Notes: a model not told the origin generated them from the letters alone. Shown: positions 10,080 to 21,440, numbered from the stretch's first letter. The stretch: 64,000 nt of DNA from Mesostigma viride (GCA_009746045.1 RPFO01000065.1:3230483-3294482), one strand, 5' to 3'. Numbers and translations are program-made.

Positions 10080-12026
10080 CGAGGTAGCCATGGCTGTCGG
10101 AGCTCATAACTTTCACGTTTGAGCGCCGAATTCAGCTGTGAATATCACAATCGCTTCGTCTTTCTAAGACGCACATGCTGATATAATTTTCCGACGCTAT
10201 TACGCAATATACGATGAGCAAACGCCTCTCGACGCAACGCAGCCTGGCGGCTGCGCTTAGCAATGAAAATACGTCTGCAGCCTCGGCTGCAGCTTCGCCA
10301 ACCGGCCCAGATGGCAACGGTGACACTAGTAGTGCACTGGTGCTCGCCCAGCCTTCCGGGCTCGCCTCGCCATCAGCATCGCCTGAACCTAAGCGCAGTC
10401 GCTCTGCTGAGCCGCCCTGGGAAGAGCGCTCCTTTGACGTCAACAGCCCCGGCTTCTGGCAGCGCAGCCCCGGTTGGTTCATGGAAGACTTGTATTACGG
10501 CAATCACGCCTCGCTTCTAGCCCTGTGCGTGTACCTCACGTCCCACAACCGTGGCCGCTGGCCTGGTGACGGCAAGCTTGTCGACCCCGCCGAGGCTCTC
10601 CCAATCATTCACCGCATGCCTCGCCCCAGGCTTCAACGCTTCGCCCTCTGCTCCCTTGTTGGACGCTCCGAATCCGAGATCTGGGCTTCCCCACCGCCCC
10701 CCCCCACCTTCCCCACCGAAGCCACCATCCGCACCCTCCTCAAGGAAGCTTTCGAGCAGCACGTGACCCCTCTTGCAGCAGGTGTGGCGGCAATTGGCGG
10801 CACGCTGGCTGCTGAGCTTCCCACCATCCCCACCGCCACCGCCACCCTCCTCGCCTCCACCCCTCCCCCCTCCACCGACTCCATCACCGCCCAGCTCCGT
10901 GACATCGACCAGCGCCTCAAGGATAATGCAATCGCTATCGAGGTCTTGCAGAACACAGCAGGCCTCACCGCCCAGGCAGTGAAGGACATTGCTGCCAAGC
11001 CAGCCCCGGCGGGCCTGGCCGGCGATGCTCCTCCCATCACGACCTGGGCGGACATGCTTAAGCAACATACCACCTCCACCACCTCCGCCGTCGCAGCCCA
11101 GCTCCAGCGGCAGACGCTTGACCTCCGCGAGGAGGCCGAGCTCGACAAGCGCAGCCTCAACGCCATACTCAAGAACTTGGACATGGAAGAAGGTGAGAAT
11201 TCCGAGAAGCTTGCACGTGCGTTTGAGAGCAAAATCCTTGCACGCATGGGCCTTCTTGGTGAGATCAAGCTGACCGCCCACCGCCTCCCCCGCGCGCGGG
11301 GTAAGGCAGGGGCGCCTCCGCTTCTTCTCATCTTTGATAGCCCAGCGGACAAGATTTCGTTTCTCAGACGCCGCAAGCGGCTCGCGAATACTCCCTTCAC
11401 CGTGGACGACGACTTGACCCTGGCACAGCAACAACGGCGACGGGAGCTATGGCCGACCTACACCCAGCTCCGGCAGACCAAGGCGGGCCAGCCGGTGTAC
11501 TGGAAGGGGGCGGCCATCTACGTCGGCCACAAGCCCTGGCAAGCGACCCCCTCGACCACCGCGGCCCCAGCAACTCCAGCCCCAGCCTAGGGGAATACAG
11601 CAGCAGTAGTGTAGAATAGTTAGACAGTGGCCTTGTACATGCCCGCCTACTACAGGCACTATACCAGCTGAGGCCTAGCCTTTTTAGTCATGTACATGTG
11701 TGCCTATGATGAGCCACACTCCAGACGATGCCTAGCCTTATTTAGTAATGTTGTGCCCATGCAGGGAGTCACTCTCTGCTGAGAAGCCATGCCATAGCTC
11801 CTGTATAGCCACGATGATCTTCCCCCACATGCCACGCTCCCCCTTAACTGGGCATAGCGCGATACATCATGAGGGTGCAGGTGCCTTGGTGCACCTAGAG
11901 CAGGGGTAGCTTACATTCCCACCCTTGCATGAAGTAGCCTAGAATGTATTAAAAGCCATATGCCCCTTCTCAGGGCTATGTGCTACATCTACTCCCAACG
12001 GAGTGATGTTGATAATTAATTAATTA
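10080..12026 (+). mobile_element. Full-length ORF1-only LINE (half-LINE type)
   Basis: A complete 1.95-kb insertion flanked by a perfect 11-bp duplication ATATCCATCCT (10069-10079 and 12027-12037). It holds one intact ORF (ORF1) and then a 3' UTR ending in the hairpin CTCC-CAAC-GGAG (11992-12003) and an AATT tail. No ORF2 is present. A second copy of equal length at 53004-54964 begins at the same 5' base and also lacks ORF2. This means the ORF1-only layout is the family's normal form and not a single deletion. The intact ORF and perfect duplication suggest recent movement, presumably by an ORF2 supplied in trans. Confidence 0.9.
10214..11590 (+). CDS. LINE ORF1 protein, RNA-binding (458 aa)
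   Basis: An intact ORF of 458 codons. The N-terminal 100 residues are low-complexity. Residues about 219-310 are predicted helical and coiled-coil-like (blocks such as ITAQLRDIDQRLKDNAIAIE and LQRQTLDLREEAELDKRSL). Residues about 310-395 match the L1-ORF1 style RRM: a LNAILKNLDMEE strand, a helix, a HRLPRARGKAG loop and a PLLLIFDSPADKISFLRRRK block. Residues about 398-445 match the L1-type C-terminal domain (DDDLTLAQQQRRRELWPTY). In L1 this protein trimerises and coats the element RNA; that role is inferred here. The start is the ATG at 10214, about 135 bases from the element's 5' end. Five further decayed copies occur in the window. Confidence 0.88.
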   Translation: MSKRLSTQRSLAAALSNENTSAASAAASPTGPDGNGDTSSALVLAQPSGLASPSASPEPKRSRSAEPPWEERSFDVNSPGFWQRSPGWFMEDLYYGNHASLLALCVYLTSHNRGRWPGDGKLVDPAEALPIIHRMPRPRLQRFALCSLVGRSESEIWASPPPPPTFPTEATIRTLLKEAFEQHVTPLAAGVAAIGGTLAAELPTIPTATATLLASTPPPSTDSITAQLRDIDQRLKDNAIAIEVLQNTAGLTAQAVKDIAAKPAPAGLAGDAPPITTWADMLKQHTTSTTSAVAAQLQRQTLDLREEAELDKRSLNAILKNLDMEEGENSEKLARAFESKILARMGLLGEIKLTAHRLPRARGKAGAPPLLLIFDSPADKISFLRRRKRLANTPFTVDDDLTLAQQQRRRELWPTYTQLRQTKAGQPVYWKGAAIYVGHKPWQATPSTTAAPATPAPA

Positions 12027-12235
12027 ATATCCATCCTGCCATGAATGTCACTAGTGTCATCCATACTAGTGACGAACCCCATCAGCCAACAGCGCTTTAT
12101 AGCGTAAAACAGAGCAACATATTGTAGGACGCTCCGCATTTTCTGCCCTCTCGATCCCCGAATTCACTCACTCTTCTTTGCGCAAGGAAGTGTTTTTCGT
12201 CTCGTCAACCTTCCTCGAGTCCCAAGTCAGGATAA

Positions 12236-13192
12236 TTAATTAATTAATTAATTAATTAGGAACATAACTCCGTTGGGAGTATCTGTAGCACATAGCCCAG
12301 ACAGGGGGCATATGCGCCTATAATACATTCTAAGCTACTTCCGGCAAGGGTGGGAATGTAAACAACACTTGCTCTAGGTGCACTAGGGCACCTGCACCAC
12401 CCAGAGTCTCGGGCAACTCCCAGCTAAGGGGAGCCCGTCATAGGTGGGGAAGATCAGCATAGCTATACAAGAGCTAGGGCAGGGCTTAATTCTCAGCAGA
12501 GCGACTCCCTGCATGGGCACTGCATAATGAAATAAAGCTAGGCATCATCTGGAGTGTGGCTCATCATAGGCACACATGTACATGACTAGAAATGCTAGGC
12601 CTCAGCTGGTATAGTGCCTGTAGTAGGGGGGCATGTACAAGGCCACGGTCTAACTATTCTACACTACTGCTGCTGTATTCCCCTATAGGCTGGGGCATCT
12701 GGGGTCGCTGGGGCCGCGGTGGTCGAGGGCCGGGGTCGCGCGCCAGGGCTTGTGGCCGACGTAGAGGGCCGCCCCCTTCCAGTATACCGGCTGGCCCGCC
12801 TTGGTCTGCCGGAGCTGGAGGTAGGTCGGCCATAGGGAGTGTGCTCGAGCCGCTTGCGGCGTCTGAGAAACGATATCTTGTCCGATGGGCTCTCAAAGAT
12901 GAGAAGAAGCGGAGGCGCCCCTGCCTTACCCCGCGCGCAGGGTCCGAGGCGGTGGGCGGTCAGCTTAATCTCACCAAGAAGGCCCATGCGTGCAAGGATT
13001 TTGCTCTCAAACGCACGTGCAAGCTTCTCGGAGTTCTCACCTTCCTCCATGTCGAAGTTCTTGACAATGAGGTTGAGGCTGCGCTTGGCGAGCTCGGCCT
13101 CCTCGCGGAGGTCAAGCGTCTGCCGCTGGAGCTAGCTGGGCTGCGACGACGGAGGTGGTGGAGGTGGTGTGCTGCTTAAGCATCATTGTCTG
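12236..13192 (-). mobile_element. 5'-truncated ORF1-only LINE, inverted
   Basis: A 957-bp minus-strand copy of the 10080-12026 family with a perfect 15-bp duplication CCCAAGTCAGGATAA (12221-12235 and 13193-13207). The 3' tail (AATT repeats) is at the low-coordinate end and the hairpin at 12268-12279. The ORF1 remnant (about 12664-13192) keeps the RRM part. It carries an internal deletion just after the RRKRLEHTP block and has lost the normal stop codon. Confidence 0.92.
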
Positions 13193-13299
13193 CCCAAGTC
13201 AGGATAAGGCCACAGGAAGCTCTAGTCATTCCCCCAACATGCTACCGCATCCATGCAGCTATGCCTTAATAATAATTATACGCGCTTCCTTGAAAAAAG

Positions 13300-13372
13300 G
13301 TCAGTCAGTCAGTCAGTCAGTCAGTCAGTCAGTCAGTCAGTCAGTCAGTCAGTCAGTCAGTCAGTCAGTCAG
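13300..13372 (+). repeat. Tetranucleotide microsatellite (CAGT)n
   Basis: About 18 perfect tandem copies of TCAG/CAGT. Confidence 0.97.
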
Positions 13373-14479
13373 TTGCCTCCCACGCCGCACGTGAAAATAG
13401 GTAGGTACGTCATAATCAATATAATATGGCGGAGCCCATTTTTAATAAAATCTACCTGATCTACCTAGATATTAGAAAGCATATGTACCTTGTGCTACGC
13501 AGAAAGATACGTCCTAATCATGATACTCCTGGGCCCGGCCCTTTGTTAAGCAGGGTCATGCATTTCACAACACCTTGAAATGGCCTTTTTTTTACATAAA
13601 TTATGGCCCATGGCAAGTTTATTGTCAGATTGACCTAGGATTGGATCCCACCACTCCCCGGGATGTGTCTGGCTAGTGGTGGAGTAGTTGAGTCAAAATG
13701 TTAAGTTTACATGGTACTCCCTGCTTAAGTTAACTCCAGATCCAAGGCCAAAACTGGCCACCTAAACCACTTGCACTTGCATAGAAACAATAGTTGACAT
13801 CAGATTATGCTGTAACTTTGCAGTGGTGATGAATAATAGTTGTTCTGACCTTGTACAAAGTTCTACGCCATTTGGAGCCCTAGTTGGTGACAAATGCTAG
13901 CAAACTTTTGCTAGCATTTGTCATTAATGGCCATTTTAAATCAATATTTAACCCAAATAATGTCAGAATGCCACCAAAACTTATTGCCATCATGCCAGCA
14001 CCTGACGAATGGTCTCAACAAGTCATGAGCAAAAATTCAGATCATGCAGAGCCCAAAATGGTGACATTTGCCAGCAATTGTCACCATTTTTTGCTTTTTT
14101 ACTCATAATTTTAACAACATTAACCACCAACACACTCTCCAAGCTGGGGCACATCATTTAAATCTTTGCAGGCAACTCAAGAATGACTAGTACAAACAGT
14201 GTGAAAAAACTTGGTGCATGTGAATGCCTGAGTGGTGACCATTGCTAGCAGAATCCATCATGTAAGGTAGGCATTGCCAGTATGCCACAAAGCTGTGATG
14301 TGCAGTGCATGTCCATATGTATACCCCATGACACCATGCCTCTAAACTACTTGGCACATTGCAAAATGGGAAGGAAAGGTGAACAATACATGCCACATCA
14401 CTAACACAGCCATTTGAATGCTACCAACACGAACCATGCATGACATACACTACGTGTAATACATGTCGAGAATATGCCG
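13373..14479. other. Non-coding stretch with two hairpins
   Basis: No gene recognised. A near-perfect foldback at 13888-13923 has 17-bp arms (TGACAAATGCTAGCAAA) and a 2-base loop. A second lies at 14055-14090 with 12-bp arms (AAAATGGTGACA). The shared GGTGACAxxTGC words suggest related sequences, perhaps remnants of a foldback element. Confidence 0.5.
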
Positions 14480-15760
14480 AGCGAGCATATCAAGGTGCAG
14501 TGACCCCAACGCTGGCACATGTCACCTGGCATCCACGTATGCTCACATGATATGGCATTGGCATATCCCATGTCTCCATCTCTTGCACTTTGTGCGCACC
14601 AAGCCACCCATGCAGTCGCCCACCCATGCAGCCACCTGGCCACCCACCCACACAACTGCTCACACACTCGCGCGCCCGTGCACCCAGACAGCCACCTGTC
14701 CTCCCACCCAGTGACCCACCCACCAAGCCAGCCGCGCACGTGCTTACCCAACTTATATAACCATGCGTGCACCTAGGCACCCAACCACCTACCAACCCAC
14801 TTGGACATCCACCCACCCACCAAGGTACCTGCGCAACCCACACACCAACTAGGTAATAAGGAGGCAATTTCCCCCATCCAATGAGCCAACCACCCAACCA
14901 CCCAACCACCCAACCACCCAACCACCCAACCACCCAACCACCTAAACACCCAGCCAGCTGGCCCCATATGCACCCGTCCGGCCACCCACAGTTGACCCAC
15001 CCACGCACCTACCCACTCAACCACTCACTGCCCCCACACCCTTATACCCAGTGACCCACCCACTGACCCACCCACACATGCATTTTCTCAGCCAGCACCC
15101 CGACACCTACCTCACCCCAAACCTGCACAGCCCTTCACCCGCGATAGGTGAGTCGGTCCCAACCATAAACCCATCCACGCATCCATATCTGTGCGCCCAC
15201 CCGTCCATCTACCCGTCCCTTCGCCCACCCACCCACATCTAGTCATCTACACATCCACCAGCCACCAACCACCAATGGCACACCCACCAACCCACCCACA
15301 CACACACATCCCTAACCAACCAACCACCAACCCACCACCCTCAAAACCGTGCAGTTGTTTCACTCATGCATCCAACAAAACACCCACTTCAAAGTCCCCA
15401 AAGCCTATCATCACCCAGCCACCTGGCCATCTGCCAATAACCGACCGCCCTTGCACTCATCCACCATGACCAGCCAGCCACCCACCCACCCTCTCCAACT
15501 GCCTGTGCTCCCACCTACGCAGCCAGCCATTTACCAAGGCATCCACCTATAAGCCAGCCACCTGCCATTGAACCCACCACGCCTAGGCATCCTTTGAAGC
15601 ATCTATAGCCCAAGCCTCCCACCCAAGGCTCTCTGGGCAATCAAACAACCAAACAACCAATCACCCAGCTACACAACCACCTAACCACCTAACCACTCAA
15701 CAACACAATCACCGAACCAACTAACTACCCAACACCCACACCAGCCAGGCATGTGCCCGC
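14480..15760. repeat. CCACCCA/ACCAACC low-complexity tract
   Basis: Strongly strand-asymmetric C/A-rich sequence made of irregular CCACCCAC, CAACCACC and CACCCAG words. Frames through it on both strands (His/Pro/Thr or Gly/Trp-rich) are composition artefacts. Confidence 0.85.
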
Positions 15761-17289
15761 CTCGCATGCTCTCACCATTGCAACACCCCATACACGCCCC
15801 GCTCACCTAGCCAGCCACACACCCAGCCAGTCTCCTGCTCAACTCACGCATGAAGGCAACATCAGCCATGCATGGCCTCACCTTGCACCACTTGCATTGT
15901 CTGGGTAATTTGCATGAGACAGCTTCCATCTCATTGTCAGCAACTGAAAAGGCTCTTCACAGTAATGAATAAGCAACAACGTTGGAAACGCTCTCCCACT
16001 CCTCTTTAAAACAGTCTTTACATCAGAAAGACAAGGGCAAATCTCTGGACAAGGTGGCCAAAACCACTGCACCATGCTCTTGAGAAAGTATTAACAATCC
16101 AGATTTCTACCCTTTCAGAAGCAGCCTTGCGTTAGCAACGATTCTGGGCCCTCTGGCTCGCTCACCTCGCTTAATCTGCGCTTCTTTATGGCAGCCGGGA
16201 TATGCGAAGCTTGAGCCGAGCGTGTCGTGGCGAGGTCGTCTGCCCGACTCATCACATCTCGCAACCGCACTGCCGACTAATAAAAACGATGCCCCCCTTT
16301 GCCTTTTGTATCTGGCATCAAAAGAACAATGAACTCGCTTGGAAAACACTGTCGCAAACAGCTTCCTACAGGCATTATAAGCAATTTTCGCAGCTTTTAC
16401 CGCACTTACTGCACATCCGGAAGACCATTAGCGGCCTTAGCGCGGAACCTTGGGCACGCCATATCCTCTGGTGGCTTACTGCCGCAGGCTGGCAGTATAG
16501 GAAGGTCGGGCATAGCCTAAAGAGCTGATTATATGACGACAAAGATATGCATTGCATGAAGCAAGAAACAGACGGATTTCGCACCCCCATATTTATTCAC
16601 GTCAATGCCGGACAATTAAAAGCGAAACTCAAAAAACGAAAACACTAACGTTTTCGGGAATATTATAACGAACATGCTGAGCTATCGTGCCGGGATTTTC
16701 GTTTACTCCCGTATCCAGGACCTTGAGACACGTACCACCGAGAAATCCGGTTTTCGCGAAAAACTGGTCCGCTGTGAAAAAAACTTTTTGTCCCGTTCAA
16801 TGCCCGCGTCGCAATCACAGCGTATATAAGTCCAAAATTATTCCATGGATTAACCGTGATGTAAGCTTCGTTTTGACACCTCGAGCGGCTGCAATGACGC
16901 AAGTTTCAGAACGCTAGCTCATGCTCGACCGCCATGGGTGTTTTCGTCGTTTTCGCCTCTCGCGTGGCGGGAAAAATCTAGATCTCGGACGAATTCCGGA
17001 CAATAATTTATGTAAAAATTTGGCGGGGCTCGCGGTGTTGTGTTTGAGTAGGGTTATCAATATTTAATCTCACCTCCGTAATTTATCATTCTCAATGAAT
17101 ATAGTATTATTATATAATTACTTACATCAGAGTACATAAAGGCATCCACGTAAAAATAAACAAAGCCAACGCTAACAAGAGATACATACCACGACAAAAC
17201 AACTATACAACCGGCATGGGACACTGATCGATCTGACACCGTGGAATGAATATATATTAAAAAATATAATTACTCCAGGCATAGTTGCC
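15761..17289. other. Stretch without recognised gene
   Basis: About 1.5 kb with no convincing exon. Frames near 16107-16528 on both strands have no motif. The 16.6-17.0 kb part is rich in CGCGAAAA/TTTTCGCC words, also seen loosely near 50.5 kb and 21.3 kb, and may be old repeat. Confidence 0.4.
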
Positions 17290-17380
17290 TCCAGCGCATG
17301 TGCGCCGGCCATAATAATGGCCATGTATGATGCATTTAAGAATTTAGCCACTCCATGATGCCTATAACGGGACCCCCATG
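17290..17380 (+). mobile_element. ORF1-only LINE 3' UTR, left piece (split by copia)
   Basis: Matches the 3' UTR of the ORF1-only family as seen at 52650-52725 (GCGCATGTGCGCC ... CCTATAACGGGACCCCCATG). It stops at the left copia border and resumes at 41478 beyond the right border with CCATGGATGTTGCA. This is the outermost layer of the nest. Confidence 0.85.
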
Positions 17381-17762
17381 AGTTATGGGAAACACAGAGC
17401 TGGAAATGCTCAGGCAGTGCCAAATGGCGTGTGTGTGAACGACGAGACACCTTGGCATTACATAGGATAGAATGGCACATATACCGCTGGTCAGCCGTCA
17501 CTTGCGGCTGACCAGACTTTGCGTAAGTTAAGCCTAACCTACTGATCCTGGACGGACTAGCCTATCAGTTACAACCTGATCTAGTCAGTCCTAACATGAC
17601 AACTACAGTCCCGGTACCGAGGTACCGGCTCATCACATACTGAGTATAGCCACGTGTCCATGCCACGACTGCTCTAGTCCAGCACCGTCCCAGTACCCAA
17701 TTGGGCGCCGGCAGTGCTGGCACGTGTCCACTTAGGCTACAGGCGGGAGACTTAGACTAACT
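17381..17762 (-). repeat. Copia 3' LTR (382 bp)
   Basis: Begins AGTTATGGG and ends GACTAACT on the plus strand, so the termini are the inverted pair AGTTA/TAACT and not TG/CA. The borders are fixed by the CCATG duplication and by comparison with the 5' LTR. Confidence 0.93.
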
Positions 17763-17785
17763 CCCACTTTAAGTTTTCTTTGGGT
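17763..17785 (-). promoter_or_regulatory. Probable polypurine tract of the copia element
   Basis: On the minus strand AAAACTTAAAGTGGG abuts the first base of the 3' LTR, the expected place for the plus-strand primer. Confidence 0.6.
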
Positions 17786-18145
17786 TTCAACAGAAACACA
17801 CATAGCCATCAAATGGACGCAGCCATTCCCAATGCCTTAGAAAAACTGTCAGATAACCTACTAGGACCCAAAGGTCACCTCACACATGTACAAGAGATGC
17901 ATTAAAAAGGCCCCATGTCTCAAGCATGGTTTCTTAACTGAGTGAGATGGGTGCTCAAGGCCCCAGCATGTCATGGTCATCCAAACCGGTGTCTCACAAA
18001 ATTTTATTCAATAAATAACACATTCATCATGTCCCAACTTTCTAGACCAGTGCTTCTCACTGTCAGAAAACTACCCAGCTGCCACTGCAGCCTTTCAGCT
18101 GCAGTATTAGGCAGGGGTCATGGGCTAACATGTACAATGTGCCAG

Positions 18146-18637
18146 TCACTTCAGACTGTAACCAGGGTTCATCAACCCATACAAGACCTGGTACTGTGGT
18201 CCTGCTGCTTGTGGCACCTTGGTCAGTGCATCTGCAGCATTGTCTTTGTCCCTGACGTGGGCTTTAGACTCCAGGTACTTGCATTCCTGTTTTAGCACAA
18301 TCCAATCCAGGTCCGAGTGTACAGCCAAAGGATTGGCAAGGAAAGAGATGATAGATTGAGAGTCAGTCAGCAAATGTGCTTTCACTCCTGCAGAGCTACC
18401 AGCCTGGTGTTGAAGCCAGACCAGCAAGTGATTGAGATACCTTGCATGCAAGACAGAAGATACCACAGCCCTGCATTCAGCTACATTGCTACTCACAGCT
18501 TTCCTCTTGTGCAATCTACTGAACCAGGAGACTAGTGACTTCTTCCCACCTTGGTTATGCAGGAAAAACAATCCAGCCTCTCTGGCTTGAACCTTGGTAA
18601 CTACCCTGGACTCCATTGAACTATCCATCATGCACGT
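18146..18637 (-). pseudogene. Copia RNase H domain
   Basis: The minus-strand frame keeps the four acidic residues of copia RNase H in order: Asp in MMDSS, Glu in NVAECRA, Asp in LLTDSQS and Asp in AADALTK, the last being the signature end of copia polyproteins. The frame runs on in the same phase across the LINE-tail insertion (18638-18865 is 228 bases, a multiple of three), so RT and RNase H were one polyprotein. It ends with a stop about 380 bases before the 3' LTR. It is classed as broken because the rest of the polyprotein is frameshifted. Confidence 0.9.
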
Positions 18638-18854
18638 CGATATGCTCACATGGGTCTTATTGCACCCACAGACTGCCGGATCGTTAGCGTGTCCGTTTAG
18701 CTAGCGCGCCCGAATGCAGCTGGGGCATGCCTTTGGCATGAAGGAGACTGGGGGTCTCTGCCCTTTCTCCTGTAGTGCACACACAGGGATTAAAAGCACT
18801 TCGGTGCTCCGTGACTCCCCAACGGGAGCACGAGTTTAATTAATTAATTAATTA
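18638..18854 (+). mobile_element. LINE-tail insertion in copia RT-RNase H
   Basis: A 217-bp insertion flanked by a perfect 11-bp duplication ATCATGCACGT (18627-18637, 18855-18865). It is the 3' end of a family also present at about 49146-49535 (minus) and 55395-56352 (plus). It ends in a hairpin CTCCC-CAAC-GGGAG at 18815-18828 and a TTAATTAATT tail. No coding sequence. Confidence 0.92.
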
Positions 18855-18865
18855 ATCATGCACGT

Positions 18866-19727
18866 GATGTGAATGGGAGTAAACAGGTCCAGTGGTGAGT
18901 GAAGCATCAAAGGTGGACCATCATGCAATAACTGCTTGATTGCCCGTGCTCCTACCTCCTGTAGTACCTCATCATCTACCCTGCTCACAAAAGCCAGGTG
19001 GGGTGCACATGTAGCACATAGCCAACCAAGCTTGCCTCTAATGATAGGGCACATGTCAGGGGTGATGTGAACAGGCAGGACATCCAGACAAGACTTAATG
19101 TACCGATCAGCAGAGGCCTGCATGGAACAAACCCAGCTGCCCTGCTGCCGTGCAGCAACTCAAGCATCATGCCACAGAACTTGACTGGCTCCTTGCCCAG
19201 CTCTAGCTGCTTGCCAATCTCAAAACTGGCAGACACCTGAGCTATATGAAAGCATCCACTGCAGCTCTAGGACCTGAGATTAACTGATCATCCGCATGCC
19301 AGACAAACATCATCATTCCATCAGGGTGTGGGATGACAAACAAGCAAGGGTCAATGTCATCATAGGTGGCCCCTAGCTTCATGAATTCCTCCTGTGCAGA
19401 CAGCCTAAAAATTTTTGGAGCTGACTGCAACCCTTCAACCCCCAGGTTTGGCCTCAACAAGGGTTGTACAATATCCCTGTGCCACACCTTAGGAGTGTTC
19501 ACCACGTATACCTGACCTCTCCATGCAGACCTGCTGTGCTATGGCAGGGTCCCCCTTTAGAAAGGCTCTTTTGATATCTGTGGCTTTACACACATAATCC
19601 TTCCCTGTATTAAGCTGATGCAAAAACAAGGAAAGCAACACCTTGAGAGACGTTTGCTGAATACCAGGAGTATAAAGCTCAGCCTCTGTTGGCTCACACC
19701 CAACAGTTTTGTCCTCAATTGAGGACA
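18866..19727 (-). pseudogene. Copia reverse transcriptase, C-terminal part
   Basis: Recognisable blocks in order on the minus strand are TDIKRAFLKGDPAI (first catalytic Asp block, near 19560-19600), DPCLFVIPHPDGMMMFVWHADDQLI (YVDD box replaced by HADD, near 19280-19350), and the thumb/connection to RNase H. Frames change at about 19500, 19240 and 19120, so the gene is decayed. Confidence 0.88.
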
Positions 19728-21419
19728 GTGCAATGCTGTTAATAACTGTCACACACAAAAAAAATTAAATATGAGGCTTTGAACCATGATCATTTATGAT
19801 GTGTTTGAGAGTTCCAATGCTTAACATCATCCATATGTGCGCATTTCCAATTTAATTATGAATTGTTACGTGCAGGGGGGCCTGCATCGGCAACCAAGGA
19901 AAACCCTCCACTATAATGCACGAGAGAATGAGACACAAAGACCATGCTTCCAAGGACCACAAGCGGTCACCAAACCCATAGGACACCTCCCTAACATGTG
20001 GCAGCCACCCCGGGGCTGCCCATGCTTGGCCACCCCACGGACAGCTATGACATATGGCCAGGAACCCAATACGAGCAACTGCACTTGGCAGAGCACAAGG
20101 AAAGCTAGCTATGCCAAACTAGGGTAAGGACAGGTTTTCAGTGGCCGAGTAAGGTCCTAGGTCTTCGTAGGACGCTTAGGTGACACCATGGTGCTTTAGC
20201 ACCCTAAGTAGAGCCATGCATGCAATATAAAGGGCTTATTCTAGGTATCGCAAAGACGAAGAGGCTATCACAGCAGCAGAATGCCAACATGACAAGGTCA
20301 ACTCCTCTACCTAGCTCCCTCTAGAAAAAGGGTTATGTGTCAGAAACCAAATAGGCAAGATCCCAGAAAGCCTGGGAAAAACTTTCAGCAACAAGGCAGC
20401 AACAAGAAACTATCCACACGTACGCTTACCATAGCAAGCAAGGCATTTCTTCTAACGCCAGCGTTGGCCATGCAGATAACGATTACCTTTGCATTGACGG
20501 AACGGAAGGAAAAAACGGTGGCCAGCTAACACTCGCCTCTCCCCATTCAACAGCGGCATGAAAATGAAGGGGCTGGGCATAATACACAATCGAAATCATA
20601 CAATGTAATCGAATAACAACCTACGACATGTGTCGTCGTAATTTATATGAAGAAACGGATGCGGATGATGTCCGGAGACGGCTTCTCGACGTGCTCCCAG
20701 CCGGCCAGATGCGCGGAAAGGCTCGAAAATTATAAAAGAAAGCAAGGGGACGCGCGGGCAGCACCCAGACTTGCGGCAAATGAAATCTATGGCTCGCGCC
20801 CACCGCCGTCGTCGCCAGGCGCAACGACGATCTGACGACTTAAAAACTGGGTATATTTAACGCTTCCAACCGCCCAAAATACTTGTCCCCAGAACTCGCC
20901 CTTGAACCCGAAAGCGTAACAATACCCACCCTCACGGTATCCGTTGCTAATGTCAAGAAAAAAGCGCGCATCACAGAGCAGTATACCGGCTTGTCATGCA
21001 ATCTACGTCGCCTCCCGTTTTTCTGCAAACTAGACAAATTCCGTTCATCAAAGAATTTTTTAGAGAATCAAAAGCGACTGCCCCCGAAAAACAGCATGGG
21101 CGGAAGCTCTAGATGTCGATCTATAATTCTGTCTTGGTCCGGGGCAAAACGATCCCCTGTATAGTTCAGGCAAGCCTCGGACCTGCCTCGACCCCATAGC
21201 CGCAATTTGCGGGAACACACGCACACATTGCAACGTTCCCACCAAAATAGGTACTTTTCTCCACCACATAATTTACAGGTACGGACGGGTCCTGTCGACC
21301 CCAGTACCGCGCCGCGCCGGGTACCGAGTCCATTTTCGCGGGAAAAGGGTCAGATGACCGTTGGGACCAAGGTTTCGCGCCAATACCTGCTGCTGAAGGT
21401 GCTGTCCTTATTGGGAGGA
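19728..21419. mobile_element. 1.69-kb unknown insertion in copia RT
   Basis: Bounded by a 21-bp direct duplication (19707-19727 and 21420-21440) whose core TGTCCTCAATTGAGGACA is an 18-bp palindrome. The copia reading frame is restored by removing the insert and one copy of the repeat (SSIEDK occurs on both sides). The insert has no recognised ORF, no A-rich tail and no obvious terminal inverted repeats. Short frames at 19837-20127 and 20335-20529 have no motif. Confidence 0.75.
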
Positions 21420-21440
21420 TTTTGTCCTCAATTGAGGACA

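Noticed and set aside
10517-11434. 305-codon minus-strand frame opposite LINE ORF1
   Set aside because: Shadow of the GC-rich ORF1, which has the RRM and C-terminal motifs on the plus strand. The same applies to 53603-54520 on the plus strand.
14490-15469. Gly/Trp- or His/Pro-rich frames as genes
   Set aside because: They follow the CCACCC low-complexity composition and have no splice or motif support.
16107-16528. Opposed frames of 80 and 108 codons
   Set aside because: No motif, no splice context, no neighbour support.
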